Source: Variovorax paradoxus
GTDB taxonomy: Bacteria; Pseudomonadota; Gammaproteobacteria; Burkholderiales; Burkholderiaceae_C
NCBI RefSeq assembly: GCF_030811855.1
Contig: NZ_JAUSRN010000011.1
Coordinates: forward strand, 159,254 to 223,253
DNA: 64,000 bases
Direction: 5' to 3'
Part shown: in pieces, positions 25,619-34,241 of the stretch
Numbering within the stretch: position 1 is the stretch's first letter
Layout of the letters: the number at the start of each line of letters is the position of its first letter
Position numbers and translations under genes: made by a program
Notes under the pieces: generated by a model
Told to the model about the DNA's origin: nothing
Seen by the model: only the letters and a program-made list of their open reading frames with translations
The model's database searches: none

Positions 25619-26626
25619 TCAGGGCCGCAGCACGACGCGGTCGGTGCTGCCCGAAAGCACCAGCTGGTAGGCGTCCATGGCTTCGTCGAGAGTGAAGTGC
25701 CGTGCCACGGGAAAGGGTTTGAGCGTGCCGCGCTCGAAGCCTTCGCGCATCGCATCGAGCTGTGCGGTGGAGGCGACGCAGTCCATCGCGAGCGAGTCGA
25801 TGCCCACGAAGGTGTGCATGCCGCGGTAGAACGCGAAGATGTCGAAGGGCACGGCACGTTCGTGCGTGGCAATGAAGATCTGCGTCGCGCCCTTGGCCAT
25901 CGCCTTGTTGGCGGCCTCGAAGTAGGCGCTGCCCACGGTGTTGTAGACGATGTTCGCGCCGCGCCCGTCGGTGAGTTCACGCACCTGCGCGCCCACGTCG
26001 GCATGCTGGCGCGCATCGATCACATCGACAGGCCCGCTCGCAAAGCCTTCGAAGGGTCCGGCGCGGCGCTGTACCGCGATGACGCGCGCACCGGCCTGCG
26101 AGGCCAGCTGCACCGCCGCCTGGCCGACCTTGCCGTTGGCGCCGAGCACCAGCACGGTCTGCCCGGCCTGCGGCATGCCGCTGCGCCGGAAGCCTTCATA
26201 CGCGGTGACGAAGGGCACGCCCACTGCCCCGGCCTCGTCCATCGAGATGCCCTGGGGCTTGGCGCGCAGCGCTGCTTCGGGCAGCACGAGGAAGCGTGCA
26301 TGCGAACCGTCGCGCGTGATGCCGATGTCGCCGCCCGAGCCGTAGACCTCGCGGCCGATCCATTCGACGGGACCACCCACCACGGTGCCCGCAAAGTCGC
26401 GCCCCGGGGTGCGCGGCCACACGGCCTGCGGCATGATGCCCAGGGTGGCTTTCACGTCGCTCGGGTTCACGGCTGCGGCCGCGACTTGCACCACGGCATG
26501 GCCGGGGGGGGCGGTGGGTTCTGGCTGCGATGCGGCTTCGAGTTGCAGCGCGTCGAGGTTGACGGCTTTTTCGTTTACGCGCAGTGCGCGGGAGGTGTTT
26601 GGGGTGTGCATTGGGGCGAGGCTCAT
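25619..26626 (-). CDS. Zinc-independent quinone-oxidoreductase-like dehydrogenase
   Basis: 335 residues, medium-chain dehydrogenase/reductase of the QOR type. The nucleotide fold motif is VLVLGANGKVGQAAVQLA (~150), and catalytic-zinc cysteines are missing. It should reduce quinones or enones with NADPH. The start MSLAPMHTP (26626) was chosen; MHTPNTS (26611) is possible. The further upstream frame is the intergenic inverted repeat. Confidence 0.82.
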   Translation of the reverse strand: MSLAPMHTPNTSRALRVNEKAVNLDALQLEAASQPEPTAPPGHAVVQVAAAAVNPSDVKATLGIMPQAVWPRTPGRDFAGTVVGGPVEWIGREVYGSGGDIGITRDGSHARFLVLPEAALRAKPQGISMDEAGAVGVPFVTAYEGFRRSGMPQAGQTVLVLGANGKVGQAAVQLASQAGARVIAVQRRAGPFEGFASGPVDVIDARQHADVGAQVRELTDGRGANIVYNTVGSAYFEAANKAMAKGATQIFIATHERAVPFDIFAFYRGMHTFVGIDSLAMDCVASTAQLDAMREGFERGTLKPFPVARHFTLDEAMDAYQLVLSGSTDRVVLRP

Positions 26627-26681
26627 CTCAGTGTTCGACCGCGTGTTGTGTTGCGGCTCGCTTGTGTTCCGGTGTCGTTCG

Positions 26682-26941
26682 TTCAGGGCGCGTGCAAAGG
26701 CCACCGGGTACTCCCCTCCGCGAATGTCCCCCGCCTTCGGCTCCTCCTTTATTTCGCTGCGGGGAGCACCCGGCGCCCTGTGCACACCAAGCGCTGCGGT
26801 TGTTCCGCTCGATCAACGACCGCTCTTTGCAACGCTCGCGCTGGCGGGGTGCCTTGCGCAGCGAAATAAAGGAGGAGGCCGCAGGCCGGGGGACATTCGC
26901 GGAGCAAGGTACCCCGTCGGCGGGAGCGCGCCCTGAACAGC
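26682..26941. repeat. Long imperfect inverted repeat (about 90-bp arms)
   Basis: The left arm 26682-26773 and right arm 26845-26941 are inverted copies: both share TTCAGGGCGCG ends, a CCGCGAATGTCCCCCG block and CCTCCTTTATTTCGCTGCG. The 71-bp spacer holds no gene. This explains most of the 346-bp gene-free stretch 26627-26972. A transcript across it could fold into a long stem. Confidence 0.85.
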
Positions 26942-26972
26942 TCACCTCAAGAACAGAACAAGACGTCATCTC

Positions 26973-27863
26973 CTAGCTCCCCACACCAGGCAATGCCAGC
27001 ATCGCGCGCGCCTCGCGCGGGTTGGCAATCTCGCCGCCCAGGCTCAGCAGGATGTCGCGTGCCTTCGCCACGAGTTGTGCGTTGCTTTCGGCAAGCACGC
27101 CTTTCTCGAGGTAGATGTTGTCTTCCATGCCCACGCGCACGTGGCCGCCCAGAAGCCACGCCTGCGCGACGATCGGAAACTCCATGCGGCCGATGCCGAA
27201 GGCGCTCCAGAAGGCACCGCGCGGCAGCATGTTGCGGGCATATAGCAGTGTCTCGGGCGTGGGCGCAAAGCCGTATTTCACGCCGAGCACGAAGGTCCAC
27301 ATCGCGGGGCCGTCGAGCGTGCCGTCCGCAATCAGGTCGAGCGCGAGGTTGATGTCGCCCGAATCGAAGATCTCCAACTCTGGCTTCACGCCCGCCTCGC
27401 GGATTACCTTGGCCATGCGGCGCACATTCTTCGGCGTGTTCATCACCACGTCCGGGCCCGAGTTCATGGTGTTGAGATCGAGCGAGCACACGTCGGGCCT
27501 GATGAGCGCGATGTGCTCCACGCGCTTCTCCGGCGGCAGCAGCGTGGTGCCGGGCGCGGCGATCTTCGGATCGTCCTCGCTCGGTATGTAGCGCCCGCCG
27601 GGTCCGGTCGTAAGGTTGATGATCAGCTCGCGGTTTTTGCGGCGGATGCGGTCGACCACCTCGCGGTAGAGCTCGACCTCCATCGACGGCTTTCCGGTTT
27701 CGGGATGGCGCACGTGGATGTGCACTTGCGCCGCGCCGGCTTCCGCGGCGGCCAGGCATTCGTCGGCGATCTGCACCGGCGTGATCGGCAGGTGCGGCGT
27801 CTGCTCGGGCTTCACGAGGTTGCCCGTGACGGCGCAGGTGATGAGGGTCTTGGCGGCGCTCAC
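26973..27863 (-). CDS. Beta-keto acid cleavage enzyme (BKACE, DUF849)
   Basis: 296 residues. The zinc motif HIHVRHPETGKPS (H48, H50) and the distal GMEDN (E247, D248) match BKACE/Kce enzymes, with SDLN-type SLDLN at 127-131. They split a beta-keto acid with acetyl-CoA into an acyl-CoA and acetoacetate. The SDR next to it overlaps by ATGA (27860-27863). The substrate here is unknown; beta-ketoadipate is one candidate given the ring-cleaving dioxygenase nearby. Confidence 0.9.
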   Translation of the reverse strand: MSAAKTLITCAVTGNLVKPEQTPHLPITPVQIADECLAAAEAGAAQVHIHVRHPETGKPSMEVELYREVVDRIRRKNRELIINLTTGPGGRYIPSEDDPKIAAPGTTLLPPEKRVEHIALIRPDVCSLDLNTMNSGPDVVMNTPKNVRRMAKVIREAGVKPELEIFDSGDINLALDLIADGTLDGPAMWTFVLGVKYGFAPTPETLLYARNMLPRGAFWSAFGIGRMEFPIVAQAWLLGGHVRVGMEDNIYLEKGVLAESNAQLVAKARDILLSLGGEIANPREARAMLALPGVGS

Positions 27864-28624
27864 AGATGGCGCCCTCCGTCGACCACGATGCGCGTGCCGG
27901 TGACGAAGCGCATCGTCGTTGCCAGCGCCTCTACCGCGGCGGCCACGTCGTCGGGCTTGCCGATCCGCCCGAGTGGCGTGGTGCTCGCCATCTTGCCGGC
28001 AAACTCGGCGCCGCGGCCCGGCACGAAGCCCGACTCGACCGCACCCGGCGATACCGACACCACGCGAACGGCCGGTGCCATCGCCTTGGCCAGCGCATCG
28101 CCCACCACGTCGAGGCCCGCCTTGGCCGCGACGTACGCCAGGTTGCTGCCCACACCCGTGAAGCCCGCGATCGACGAGATGTTGGCAACGAGTCCGTCGC
28201 CGCTCTGCTTCAGCATCGGCGCGAAGGCGCGGATGGTCGCGAACACGCCGCGGAAGTTGGCGCGCACGATGTCGTCGATGAGCTCGTCGGTCAGCGCGTC
28301 GAGGTCCCCGGCCGGCACGGGCTGCGTGTGCCCCGCGCTGTTGACCAGGATGTCGCAGCGGCCATGAGTGGCTTCTACCTCTGCGGCTGCGGCTTGCAGG
28401 CTCGGTGTATCGACGATGTCTGCGCGGATCGCACAGTGGCGTTGTCCTTGCGCGGAGGGCAGGGCGGCAGCACGCGCAGCCGCTTCGTCGCCCTTGCGGT
28501 GCAGCAGCACGCAGGTGGCGCCGAGCGCGGCGAGCCGCACGGCCGTGGCATAACCGATGGCGCCGAGGCCGCCGGTGATCACGGCAACCTTGCCGTCGAG
28601 TCTGGAAACAGGGTCGAAGCTCAT
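27860..28624 (-). CDS. Short-chain dehydrogenase/reductase
   Basis: 254 residues. The coenzyme motif is TGGLGAIG (~17-24) and NSAG (~90). The catalytic Tyr-Lys appears as YVAAK (~158-162), with Ser in NISSIAG (~146). NAD(P)-dependent alcohol/ketone oxidoreductase. It is 22 bp downstream of the dioxygenase and coupled to BKACE, so it probably makes or removes the keto group on the BKACE substrate. Confidence 0.9.
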   Translation of the reverse strand: MSFDPVSRLDGKVAVITGGLGAIGYATAVRLAALGATCVLLHRKGDEAAARAAALPSAQGQRHCAIRADIVDTPSLQAAAAEVEATHGRCDILVNSAGHTQPVPAGDLDALTDELIDDIVRANFRGVFATIRAFAPMLKQSGDGLVANISSIAGFTGVGSNLAYVAAKAGLDVVGDALAKAMAPAVRVVSVSPGAVESGFVPGRGAEFAGKMASTTPLGRIGKPDDVAAAVEALATTMRFVTGTRIVVDGGRHL

Positions 28625-28646
28625 GGGATGAAGAGGAGTTGTGGAA

Positions 28647-29513
28647 TCAGGGGATCGGCGGACGAGGGAACTTCATCTCGCCGGGCTCGAGCTGGAAGTC
28701 GTACTGCAGCGTGGCGGTCTTGCCATCGGGTGCCAGCGCGAAGCGGCCGATCAGCCGCCGCGTCACGCCGAAGGTCGGATCGCTCTCCAGGTTCTCGTCG
28801 TCGTCGGCGAACACCTGGGTGACCAGCACCTTGTGCCCCGGCTTGCTCACCATGAAGTGCAGGTGCGCGGGCCGGTTCGGGTGGCGTTGCTGCGCGCGCA
28901 GCAGCACGCCGCACGGCCCATCGGTCGGCACCGGGTAGCCAGCCGGCCGCACGCTGCGGAAATGAAAGCGCCCCTCTGCATCGGTCGTGAAGCGGCCGCG
29001 CAGGTTCATGTCTTCCTGCGCCGGATCCTGGTTTTCATAGAGGCCGATGGGCGAGGCCTGCCACACATCGACCGTGGCGCCCGCGACCGGTTCGCCTTGC
29101 GCATTGCGCACCGTGCCTGATACGGCAAGCGGAATGCCCGGCGTGCCTGAGCGCGCGATGTTGTCGCCCTGCGCGCAGGCGGGCGAGTTCGCGCGCCAGA
29201 AAGGCCCGAGCAGCGCGGCCGGCGATTCGCCGTGCGGGTCCTGGTTGTTCTGCAGCGCCACCACCGTGGACACGCCGAGGATGTCGGCCGCCAGCACCAC
29301 CTCGTTCTTCTTTTCGCCCGTGGCCTGGCCGATGGCGACGATGAATTCGAGCGCCTGCTCGAACTCTTCCTCGGTCAGCTTCACCTCCTGCACGAAGGCA
29401 TGCAGGTGGCGGGTGAGGGCGTCCATCACGGTGCGCAGCCGTGGGTCGGGTGTGCCTGCCATGGCTTCGAGCGCGAAGCCCAGCACCGAGTCGGGAGAGG
29501 TGGCGATGTTCAT
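28647..29513 (-). CDS. Intradiol ring-cleavage dioxygenase (catechol/hydroxyquinol type)
   Basis: 288 residues from MNIATSPDSV. An N-terminal dimerisation domain (~1-95) precedes the Fe(III) domain with ligands Tyr in GLYENQDP, Tyr in AGYPVPTDGP and two His in HPNRPAHLHF. It cleaves catechol-type rings between the hydroxyls to muconate-type products. It is first in the minus-strand cluster; a LacI-type operator sits 10 bp upstream of its start. Confidence 0.9.
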   Translation of the reverse strand: MNIATSPDSVLGFALEAMAGTPDPRLRTVMDALTRHLHAFVQEVKLTEEEFEQALEFIVAIGQATGEKKNEVVLAADILGVSTVVALQNNQDPHGESPAALLGPFWRANSPACAQGDNIARSGTPGIPLAVSGTVRNAQGEPVAGATVDVWQASPIGLYENQDPAQEDMNLRGRFTTDAEGRFHFRSVRPAGYPVPTDGPCGVLLRAQQRHPNRPAHLHFMVSKPGHKVLVTQVFADDDENLESDPTFGVTRRLIGRFALAPDGKTATLQYDFQLEPGEMKFPRPPIP

Positions 29514-29523
29514 GCGTGGTCTT

Positions 29524-29537
29524 TGCAATCGTTTGCA
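29524..29537. promoter_or_regulatory. LacI-family operator near the dioxygenase start
   Basis: TGCAATCGTTTGCA is a near-palindrome with a central CG, typical of LacI/GalR operators. It lies 10 bp from the dioxygenase ATG. A matching site stands at 29626, close to the LacI gene start. Confidence 0.7.
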
Positions 29538-29625
29538 TGATCTTAGTCCAAAATGCGGAAAAGTAAAATGACCCTGTTCGGAAGGCTGGGAATGGCAAGC
29601 GGCCGGTTCTCAGTCCTACCTTGCC

Positions 29626-29639
29626 GACAATCGTTTGCA
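29626..29639. promoter_or_regulatory. LacI-family operator near the LacI start
   Basis: GACAATCGTTTGCA shares 12 of 14 bases with the site at 29524, in the same orientation, centres 102 bp apart. It lies 11 bp upstream of the LacI start, so autoregulation and looping between the two sites are plausible. Confidence 0.65.
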
Positions 29640-29650
29640 TCAATCAGCCC

Positions 29651-30682
29651 ATGAGCACCAGCCCGCCTTCTTCTCCCGTCACCATCCGCGACGTTGCGCG
29701 CGCCGCCGGCGTGCATGTGTCGACCGTCTCGCGCGCGCTCAGCCCGGACAAGCGCTCATTGATCAGCGACGAGGTGCTGCGCGTGGTCGAAGAGGCGGCG
29801 CAGCGCCTGGGCTATCGGCCCAACCGCGCGGCCTCGGCCCTGCGCACCGGACGCACCCACACCATCGGCGTGCTGGTGCCCGACATCACGAACGCGGTGT
29901 TCCCGCCCATCCTGCAGGGCATCGAGGCCAGTGCGGCGGCGCGCGGCTACTTCGTGTTCGTCACCAACGTGGTCGACCCTGCGCTCGCGCGGCCCGTGCT
30001 CGAGCGCATGCTGGCGCAGCGCGTCGATGGCGTGATCCTGGCCACGGCCACGCGCGACGATCCGCTGGTCGACTTCGTCACCAAAGCCGGCATGACCGCG
30101 GTGCTGGTCAACCGCGCCGATGAAACCGGTCGGCTCCCCGCCGTGGTGAGCGACGACCGGCTTGCGATGAAGCTCGCGGTCGACCATCTCGTGGGCCTGG
30201 GCCACAAGCGCATCGCGCATCTCGCCGGCCCACAGAACATTCCCACTGGCGTGGGCCGTCGTTTGGGCGTGGAGCAGGCGCTGCGCGACCACCGCATGAA
30301 GCCGTTCCGCGTGGTCGAGTGCGCAAGCTACAGCCGCGAGGCCGGCGCGATGGCGATGCAGCAGATGCTCGAAGCCGGGGCCGCGCCGCAAGCGGTGGTT
30401 TGCTGCAACGACCTGGTGGCGCTTGGCGCCTACGACGCGCTGCGCCAAGCCGGCCTGCGCGTGCCGAAGGACATCTCTATCACCGGCCACAACGATATGC
30501 CGCTGGTCGACATGGTCGATCCGCCGCTCACCACCATCCGCCTGCCGCACCGCGAACTGGGTTGGCGTGCGGCCGAGATGCTGTTCGAGGAGATCGACGG
30601 TCACGCGATGTCGGCGTCGACCGTGGTGCTGCGCCCCGAACTCGTAGTGCGCAAGTCGACCGGGGCGCCTGCAGCGCGCTGA
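29651..30682 (+). CDS. LacI-family transcriptional regulator
   Basis: 343 residues from MSTSPPSS. The helix-turn-helix is VTIRDVARAAGVHVSTVSRALS (~10-31) with the hinge NRAASALRTGRT, then a periplasmic-binding-like effector domain. An in-frame ATG at 29621 would cover the operator. It is divergent from the dioxygenase-SDR-BKACE cluster and most likely represses it; the inducer is unknown. Confidence 0.9.
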   Translation: MSTSPPSSPVTIRDVARAAGVHVSTVSRALSPDKRSLISDEVLRVVEEAAQRLGYRPNRAASALRTGRTHTIGVLVPDITNAVFPPILQGIEASAAARGYFVFVTNVVDPALARPVLERMLAQRVDGVILATATRDDPLVDFVTKAGMTAVLVNRADETGRLPAVVSDDRLAMKLAVDHLVGLGHKRIAHLAGPQNIPTGVGRRLGVEQALRDHRMKPFRVVECASYSREAGAMAMQQMLEAGAAPQAVVCCNDLVALGAYDALRQAGLRVPKDISITGHNDMPLVDMVDPPLTTIRLPHRELGWRAAEMLFEEIDGHAMSASTVVLRPELVVRKSTGAPAAR

Positions 30683-32365
30683 TCAGCTGTTTCGAGGCGA
30701 GGCCTTCTTGCGCACCGCCGGCCGCCGCGGCGGCTTCGTTTCGAGCACCAGCTCGGCCGGCAAGGTGTCGTTCCACGATTCGGTGAAATAGGCGCGGTCG
30801 CTCGGCACCAGCTGCGGCAATGCCTCGCGCAGCGATCCCAGCGACTGTTCGGCCGCCTTCAGGTCGCCCGCATGCGCCGCATACCAGGCGTGCTCGAACA
30901 GAAGGCTGCAATGCTGCAGGCCGGGGTAGCGCCGCCGACCGGCCTGGTGGTCGGCCAGCCGCGCCTGCGCCACTTCGACCCAGCGTACGGGCCAATGCGC
31001 GGCATCGAAGGCATCGGCCAGCGGCCCGGCGAGCTTGGAGATTGCCGCCGGGTCCAGCGGTTTCTGCGCGCGGAACTGCACGAGCATAGGTTGCTTCTCG
31101 GGCCTGCAATGCCCGCGCGCGATGCGCATCAGGTAGATCGCATTCCAGGCCGAGCGGCCCTGGCCGTCGGTGTGGCCGCAGAGCCATTCGCTGAAGGCGA
31201 TCCATTGAACGGCGCGGCGCATGGTGTCGGCGTATCCGTCGCGCGCGAGCGCCGGCAGGTCCGAGAGGCCCACGCGGTCGAACAGCCACGCAGCCATGCC
31301 CATGTTGGCGGCCACGTGTTGCGCCGCGTCGAAGGAGTGTGATTCGAAGGCCGCGGCCAAGGCTTCGCCGAAACGCTGCAGCGATTCTTCGGCGAGCGCG
31401 GCGGCCGCGGGCCTGTCGTCGGCGGCGAGCGCCAATGCGCGCGAGCGACACACCAGGGCCCAGAGGTTGCACCATTCGAAGCGCACGTCGGGGTGGTGTC
31501 GCAGCACCAGTCCGCGCGCGGCATCGTCGGCCATGCCGGCAAGGAGCGACTGCGCGAGCGGCAGGTCGCGCGCGGTGTAGGCGCACCAGGCCGAGACGAT
31601 GCATTCCATCGCGCCCAGGTAGTCGTTGCCCGCAACGTGGTGGGCGAGGCGCTGCTTCTTCAACGCCTGCAGCCGCCGGCGCGCCTGTTCGTTGTCGCCG
31701 AGGCGGCGCCACAGCATGGCCTCGTTGAGCGTGACCAGCGCGCGTTGAAAGTCGGTCGCGGCCAATGTGCCGGCGAGGCGGATTGACTCCAATGCGCTGG
31801 CCGGTGACCCGGCCGCGCTGCCACCTGCCACCGGCGCCATGAGCCTGCCTTGCCGCGCCGCCTGCTGCGAGGCGACCAGCTGCTTCCAGAAGGCGGCGTC
31901 CTGCAGGTGCACCGCATCGGGCGGTGTCGACGAGCCGGGCTCTGCTGAACGCATCTTGCGCGAGCGAAGTCCGAGAAAAGAAGCGACCTCGGCCGCCGTG
32001 GCCGCGCGGCCACTAACCAGCATGCGCACGCGCTTCGCCTCGAGCGCCGGCAGCCAGAAGGGGCCCTGGCTGCGCCGCTCGGCGTTGAGAAAGCGCGGTT
32101 CGCGCTGCGTGTCCTCACCCCAGCCGACCTCGATGTTCCATGCCTTGAAGTCGCGGAACGCGCGGCTCACGACCATGCGCAGCGTGCTCGCATCGGACAC
32201 TTCGCCGCGGAGATCGGCCAGCCGCACCAGGCCGCCCTCGGCATCGTGCGCGTGCTTCATGCGTGCGAGCAGCCAGAGCGACTGGAACGCCGCGCGCTGG
32301 CCATTCACCGATTGCGGCGAAGTGAGTTCGATCGAAAGGGGGGAAGGGGCAGCAGGCTTTGGCAC
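30683..32365 (-). CDS. Uncharacterised 560-aa protein, winged-helix-like front and helical-repeat body
   Basis: I do not recognise a named family. Residues ~30-120 look like a small winged-helix region (LVRLADLRGEVSDASTLRMVVSRAFRDFKAW...). From ~150 on the protein is an Ala/Leu/Arg-rich all-helical array with TPR-like patterns, and it ends in a basic tail (RRPAVRKKASPRNS). No enzyme motif, signal peptide or membrane segment is seen. Its stop directly abuts the LacI stop. It could be a regulator or scaffold. Confidence 0.7.
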   Translation of the reverse strand: MPKPAAPSPLSIELTSPQSVNGQRAAFQSLWLLARMKHAHDAEGGLVRLADLRGEVSDASTLRMVVSRAFRDFKAWNIEVGWGEDTQREPRFLNAERRSQGPFWLPALEAKRVRMLVSGRAATAAEVASFLGLRSRKMRSAEPGSSTPPDAVHLQDAAFWKQLVASQQAARQGRLMAPVAGGSAAGSPASALESIRLAGTLAATDFQRALVTLNEAMLWRRLGDNEQARRRLQALKKQRLAHHVAGNDYLGAMECIVSAWCAYTARDLPLAQSLLAGMADDAARGLVLRHHPDVRFEWCNLWALVCRSRALALAADDRPAAAALAEESLQRFGEALAAAFESHSFDAAQHVAANMGMAAWLFDRVGLSDLPALARDGYADTMRRAVQWIAFSEWLCGHTDGQGRSAWNAIYLMRIARGHCRPEKQPMLVQFRAQKPLDPAAISKLAGPLADAFDAAHWPVRWVEVAQARLADHQAGRRRYPGLQHCSLLFEHAWYAAHAGDLKAAEQSLGSLREALPQLVPSDRAYFTESWNDTLPAELVLETKPPRRPAVRKKASPRNS

Positions 32366-32415
32366 GCCCCGGATTGAACCTCAAATTCCGGGGCAGCCAA
32401 GCGCGGGCGCTTTCT

Positions 32416-32610
32416 TCAGAACCTGTCGCGGTCCACCGCTCCCTGCACTTGGCTGCGGCCGATGCCCAGGTCGCGCAGCTCGTGATCGCTCATGCCGGCC
32501 AGGTGCTGCGTGTCCGCGCGGCCGCGGCGGCGCTCCGCGGCGCGGCGGCGCCAGCTGCGCAGGGCATGCATCAGGCGTTGATGAAAGGGCGAGTGCGTCG
32601 GCGCTGTCAC
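32416..32610 (-). CDS. Small DUF1127 protein
   Basis: 64 residues, with an Arg-rich helix (LRSWRRRAAERRRGRADTQHLAGMSDHELRDLGIGRSQV) matching DUF1127/YjiS-type proteins. Some members bind RNA in alphaproteobacteria; that role is not shown here. GGAGCC precedes the start. Confidence 0.8.
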   Translation of the reverse strand: MTAPTHSPFHQRLMHALRSWRRRAAERRRGRADTQHLAGMSDHELRDLGIGRSQVQGAVDRDRF

Positions 32611-32700
32611 GATGGGCTCCTTGTGGGGGAGCGCTCATCTTGCGGCGATGCGTGCTATTGTGGAAGTTGAGATTCCTGACACATTCAATCAGCTTTTCTG

Positions 32701-33591
32701 ATGCGACAACTCAACCTCGACCAGCTGCGCACGCTCATCGCCATTGCCGATCTGGGCACCTTCTCGGCCGCAGCCAAGGCGCTGCATCTGGCGCAGCCGA
32801 CCGTGAGCCTGCACATCAGCGAACTCGAATCGCGCCTGGGCGCGCCGCTGGTGGTACGCGGCAACCGCCGCGTCACGCCCACGGCGGCCGGCGCGGCGCT
32901 GGTCGAGCGTGGGCGCAAGCTGCTGCGCGACACCGACGATGCCGTCGAGGCGGTCAAGCGCCAGGCCGAAGGCCGCACCGGCCGCGTGCGGCTCGGCACT
33001 TCGACCGGCGTGGTGGTCGACCTATTGCCGCAAGTGCTCGAAGCCCTGGGGGCTCGTCACGCGGGCATCGACGTGGAGGTGAGCATCCTCGGCTCGTACG
33101 AGGCAATGGCGCGGCTGGCCGCCGGCACGCTCGACATCGGCCTGGTGGCCATCCCGCAGCCGCCGCAGCGCGACATCGCCGTCACGCCGTGGTGCGACCA
33201 GGCCATGATGGCGTTCGTACCGCAGCGCTGGAAGGCGCCCAAGCGCGTCACGCCGGCATGGCTCGCGTCGCAGCCGCTGATCTTCAACGATGCCACCACG
33301 CACATGTATCGGCTCTCGATGGAGTGGTTCGCGGCGGCCGGCTTCGCACCGCGTGCGCGCATCGAACTCAACTACGACGCGGCCATCCGCAGCTTGGTGG
33401 CGGCCGGCTACGGCGCGGCTCTGCTGCCGCTGCAGGAGACCACCGACGCGGCGCTGAACGAGCGCATGCAGATCCTGCCGATCACGCCCAGGCTCACGCG
33501 CCGCCTGGGCATCGCGCACCGCCAGCGGGCGCTGCTCGATGGCGCGACGCAAAGCGTGCTGCAGGTGCTGACGGCTTTCCGGCAGCTCTGA
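32701..33591 (+). CDS. LysR-family transcriptional regulator
   Basis: 296 residues. The helix-turn-helix is IADLGTFSAAAKALHLAQPTVSLHISELE (~17-46), followed by a full effector domain. It is divergent from DUF1127 across 90 bp. The target may be the DUF1127 gene or a distant locus. Confidence 0.87.
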   Translation: MRQLNLDQLRTLIAIADLGTFSAAAKALHLAQPTVSLHISELESRLGAPLVVRGNRRVTPTAAGAALVERGRKLLRDTDDAVEAVKRQAEGRTGRVRLGTSTGVVVDLLPQVLEALGARHAGIDVEVSILGSYEAMARLAAGTLDIGLVAIPQPPQRDIAVTPWCDQAMMAFVPQRWKAPKRVTPAWLASQPLIFNDATTHMYRLSMEWFAAAGFAPRARIELNYDAAIRSLVAAGYGAALLPLQETTDAALNERMQILPITPRLTRRLGIAHRQRALLDGATQSVLQVLTAFRQL

Positions 33592-33683
33592 TTCAGCCGG
33601 GGTTGGATTCGTGTCGCCGGAACCGATTGTTCTCAGCCCGTTGCGGGCGGCCCATACGTCACTTCGCTGATTGCGGGGCGCGA

Positions 33684-34184
33684 TCAGCGGGGCCGTGCGT
33701 AATCGGATTCGATCCAGTCCGCGGCGCTGGCGGCGGTGAGCCGGAAGGCGGGTGAGACGTTGACGCTGGCAAGCTCGGTGTCATCCGCATCGTCATGCGC
33801 GGTGAGCGTGGCCGAGGGGCTGTCCTCGTCGGGCACGATGGCGAGCGACACGCGCACGCGCTGGTCGCCCTGGGCGGTAACGGTCACGCTCTTGTTGAGC
33901 GTGGCGTGCAGCTGCTGCTCGTGGCGGCGAATCACTTCGGCGGCGGTCTTCACCAGCGTGGAAAACGCGGGACCATCGAGCGGCTTCGGGTTCTTCTTGT
34001 CGCGGCCCATGGTCCAGGGGCCGACCAGCGCCGGCTCGGGGTCGCCGTGGCGGGTCATCTCGACGGCCCAGCCGTCGTCTTCCTCGTTCTTGATCACGCG
34101 GGCGGTCCATTGGCCGTCGCGCCAGAGGCGGGGTTCCTGCAGGGGAAGGGTGTCGGAGTCGGTGGAGTCTGTGGCTTCGGTCAT
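33684..34184 (-). CDS. Hypothetical acidic protein
   Basis: 166 residues, rich in Asp/Glu/Thr. The front has a WRDGQWTARVIKNEEDDGWAVEMTRHGDPEPALVGPWTMGRDKK pattern that looks like a small beta domain found in Burkholderiales hypothetical proteins. No signal peptide or catalytic motif. Cytoplasmic, unknown function. It lies alone downstream of the glutaminase operon end. Confidence 0.65.
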   Translation of the reverse strand: MTEATDSTDSDTLPLQEPRLWRDGQWTARVIKNEEDDGWAVEMTRHGDPEPALVGPWTMGRDKKNPKPLDGPAFSTLVKTAAEVIRRHEQQLHATLNKSVTVTAQGDQRVRVSLAIVPDEDSPSATLTAHDDADDTELASVNVSPAFRLTAASAADWIESDYARPR

Positions 34185-34241
34185 TCGGATGCTTGTGTTC
34201 GTGCGCGGGCCATTTTCGCCTGCGCCTGCAAGGCAGGCTGC

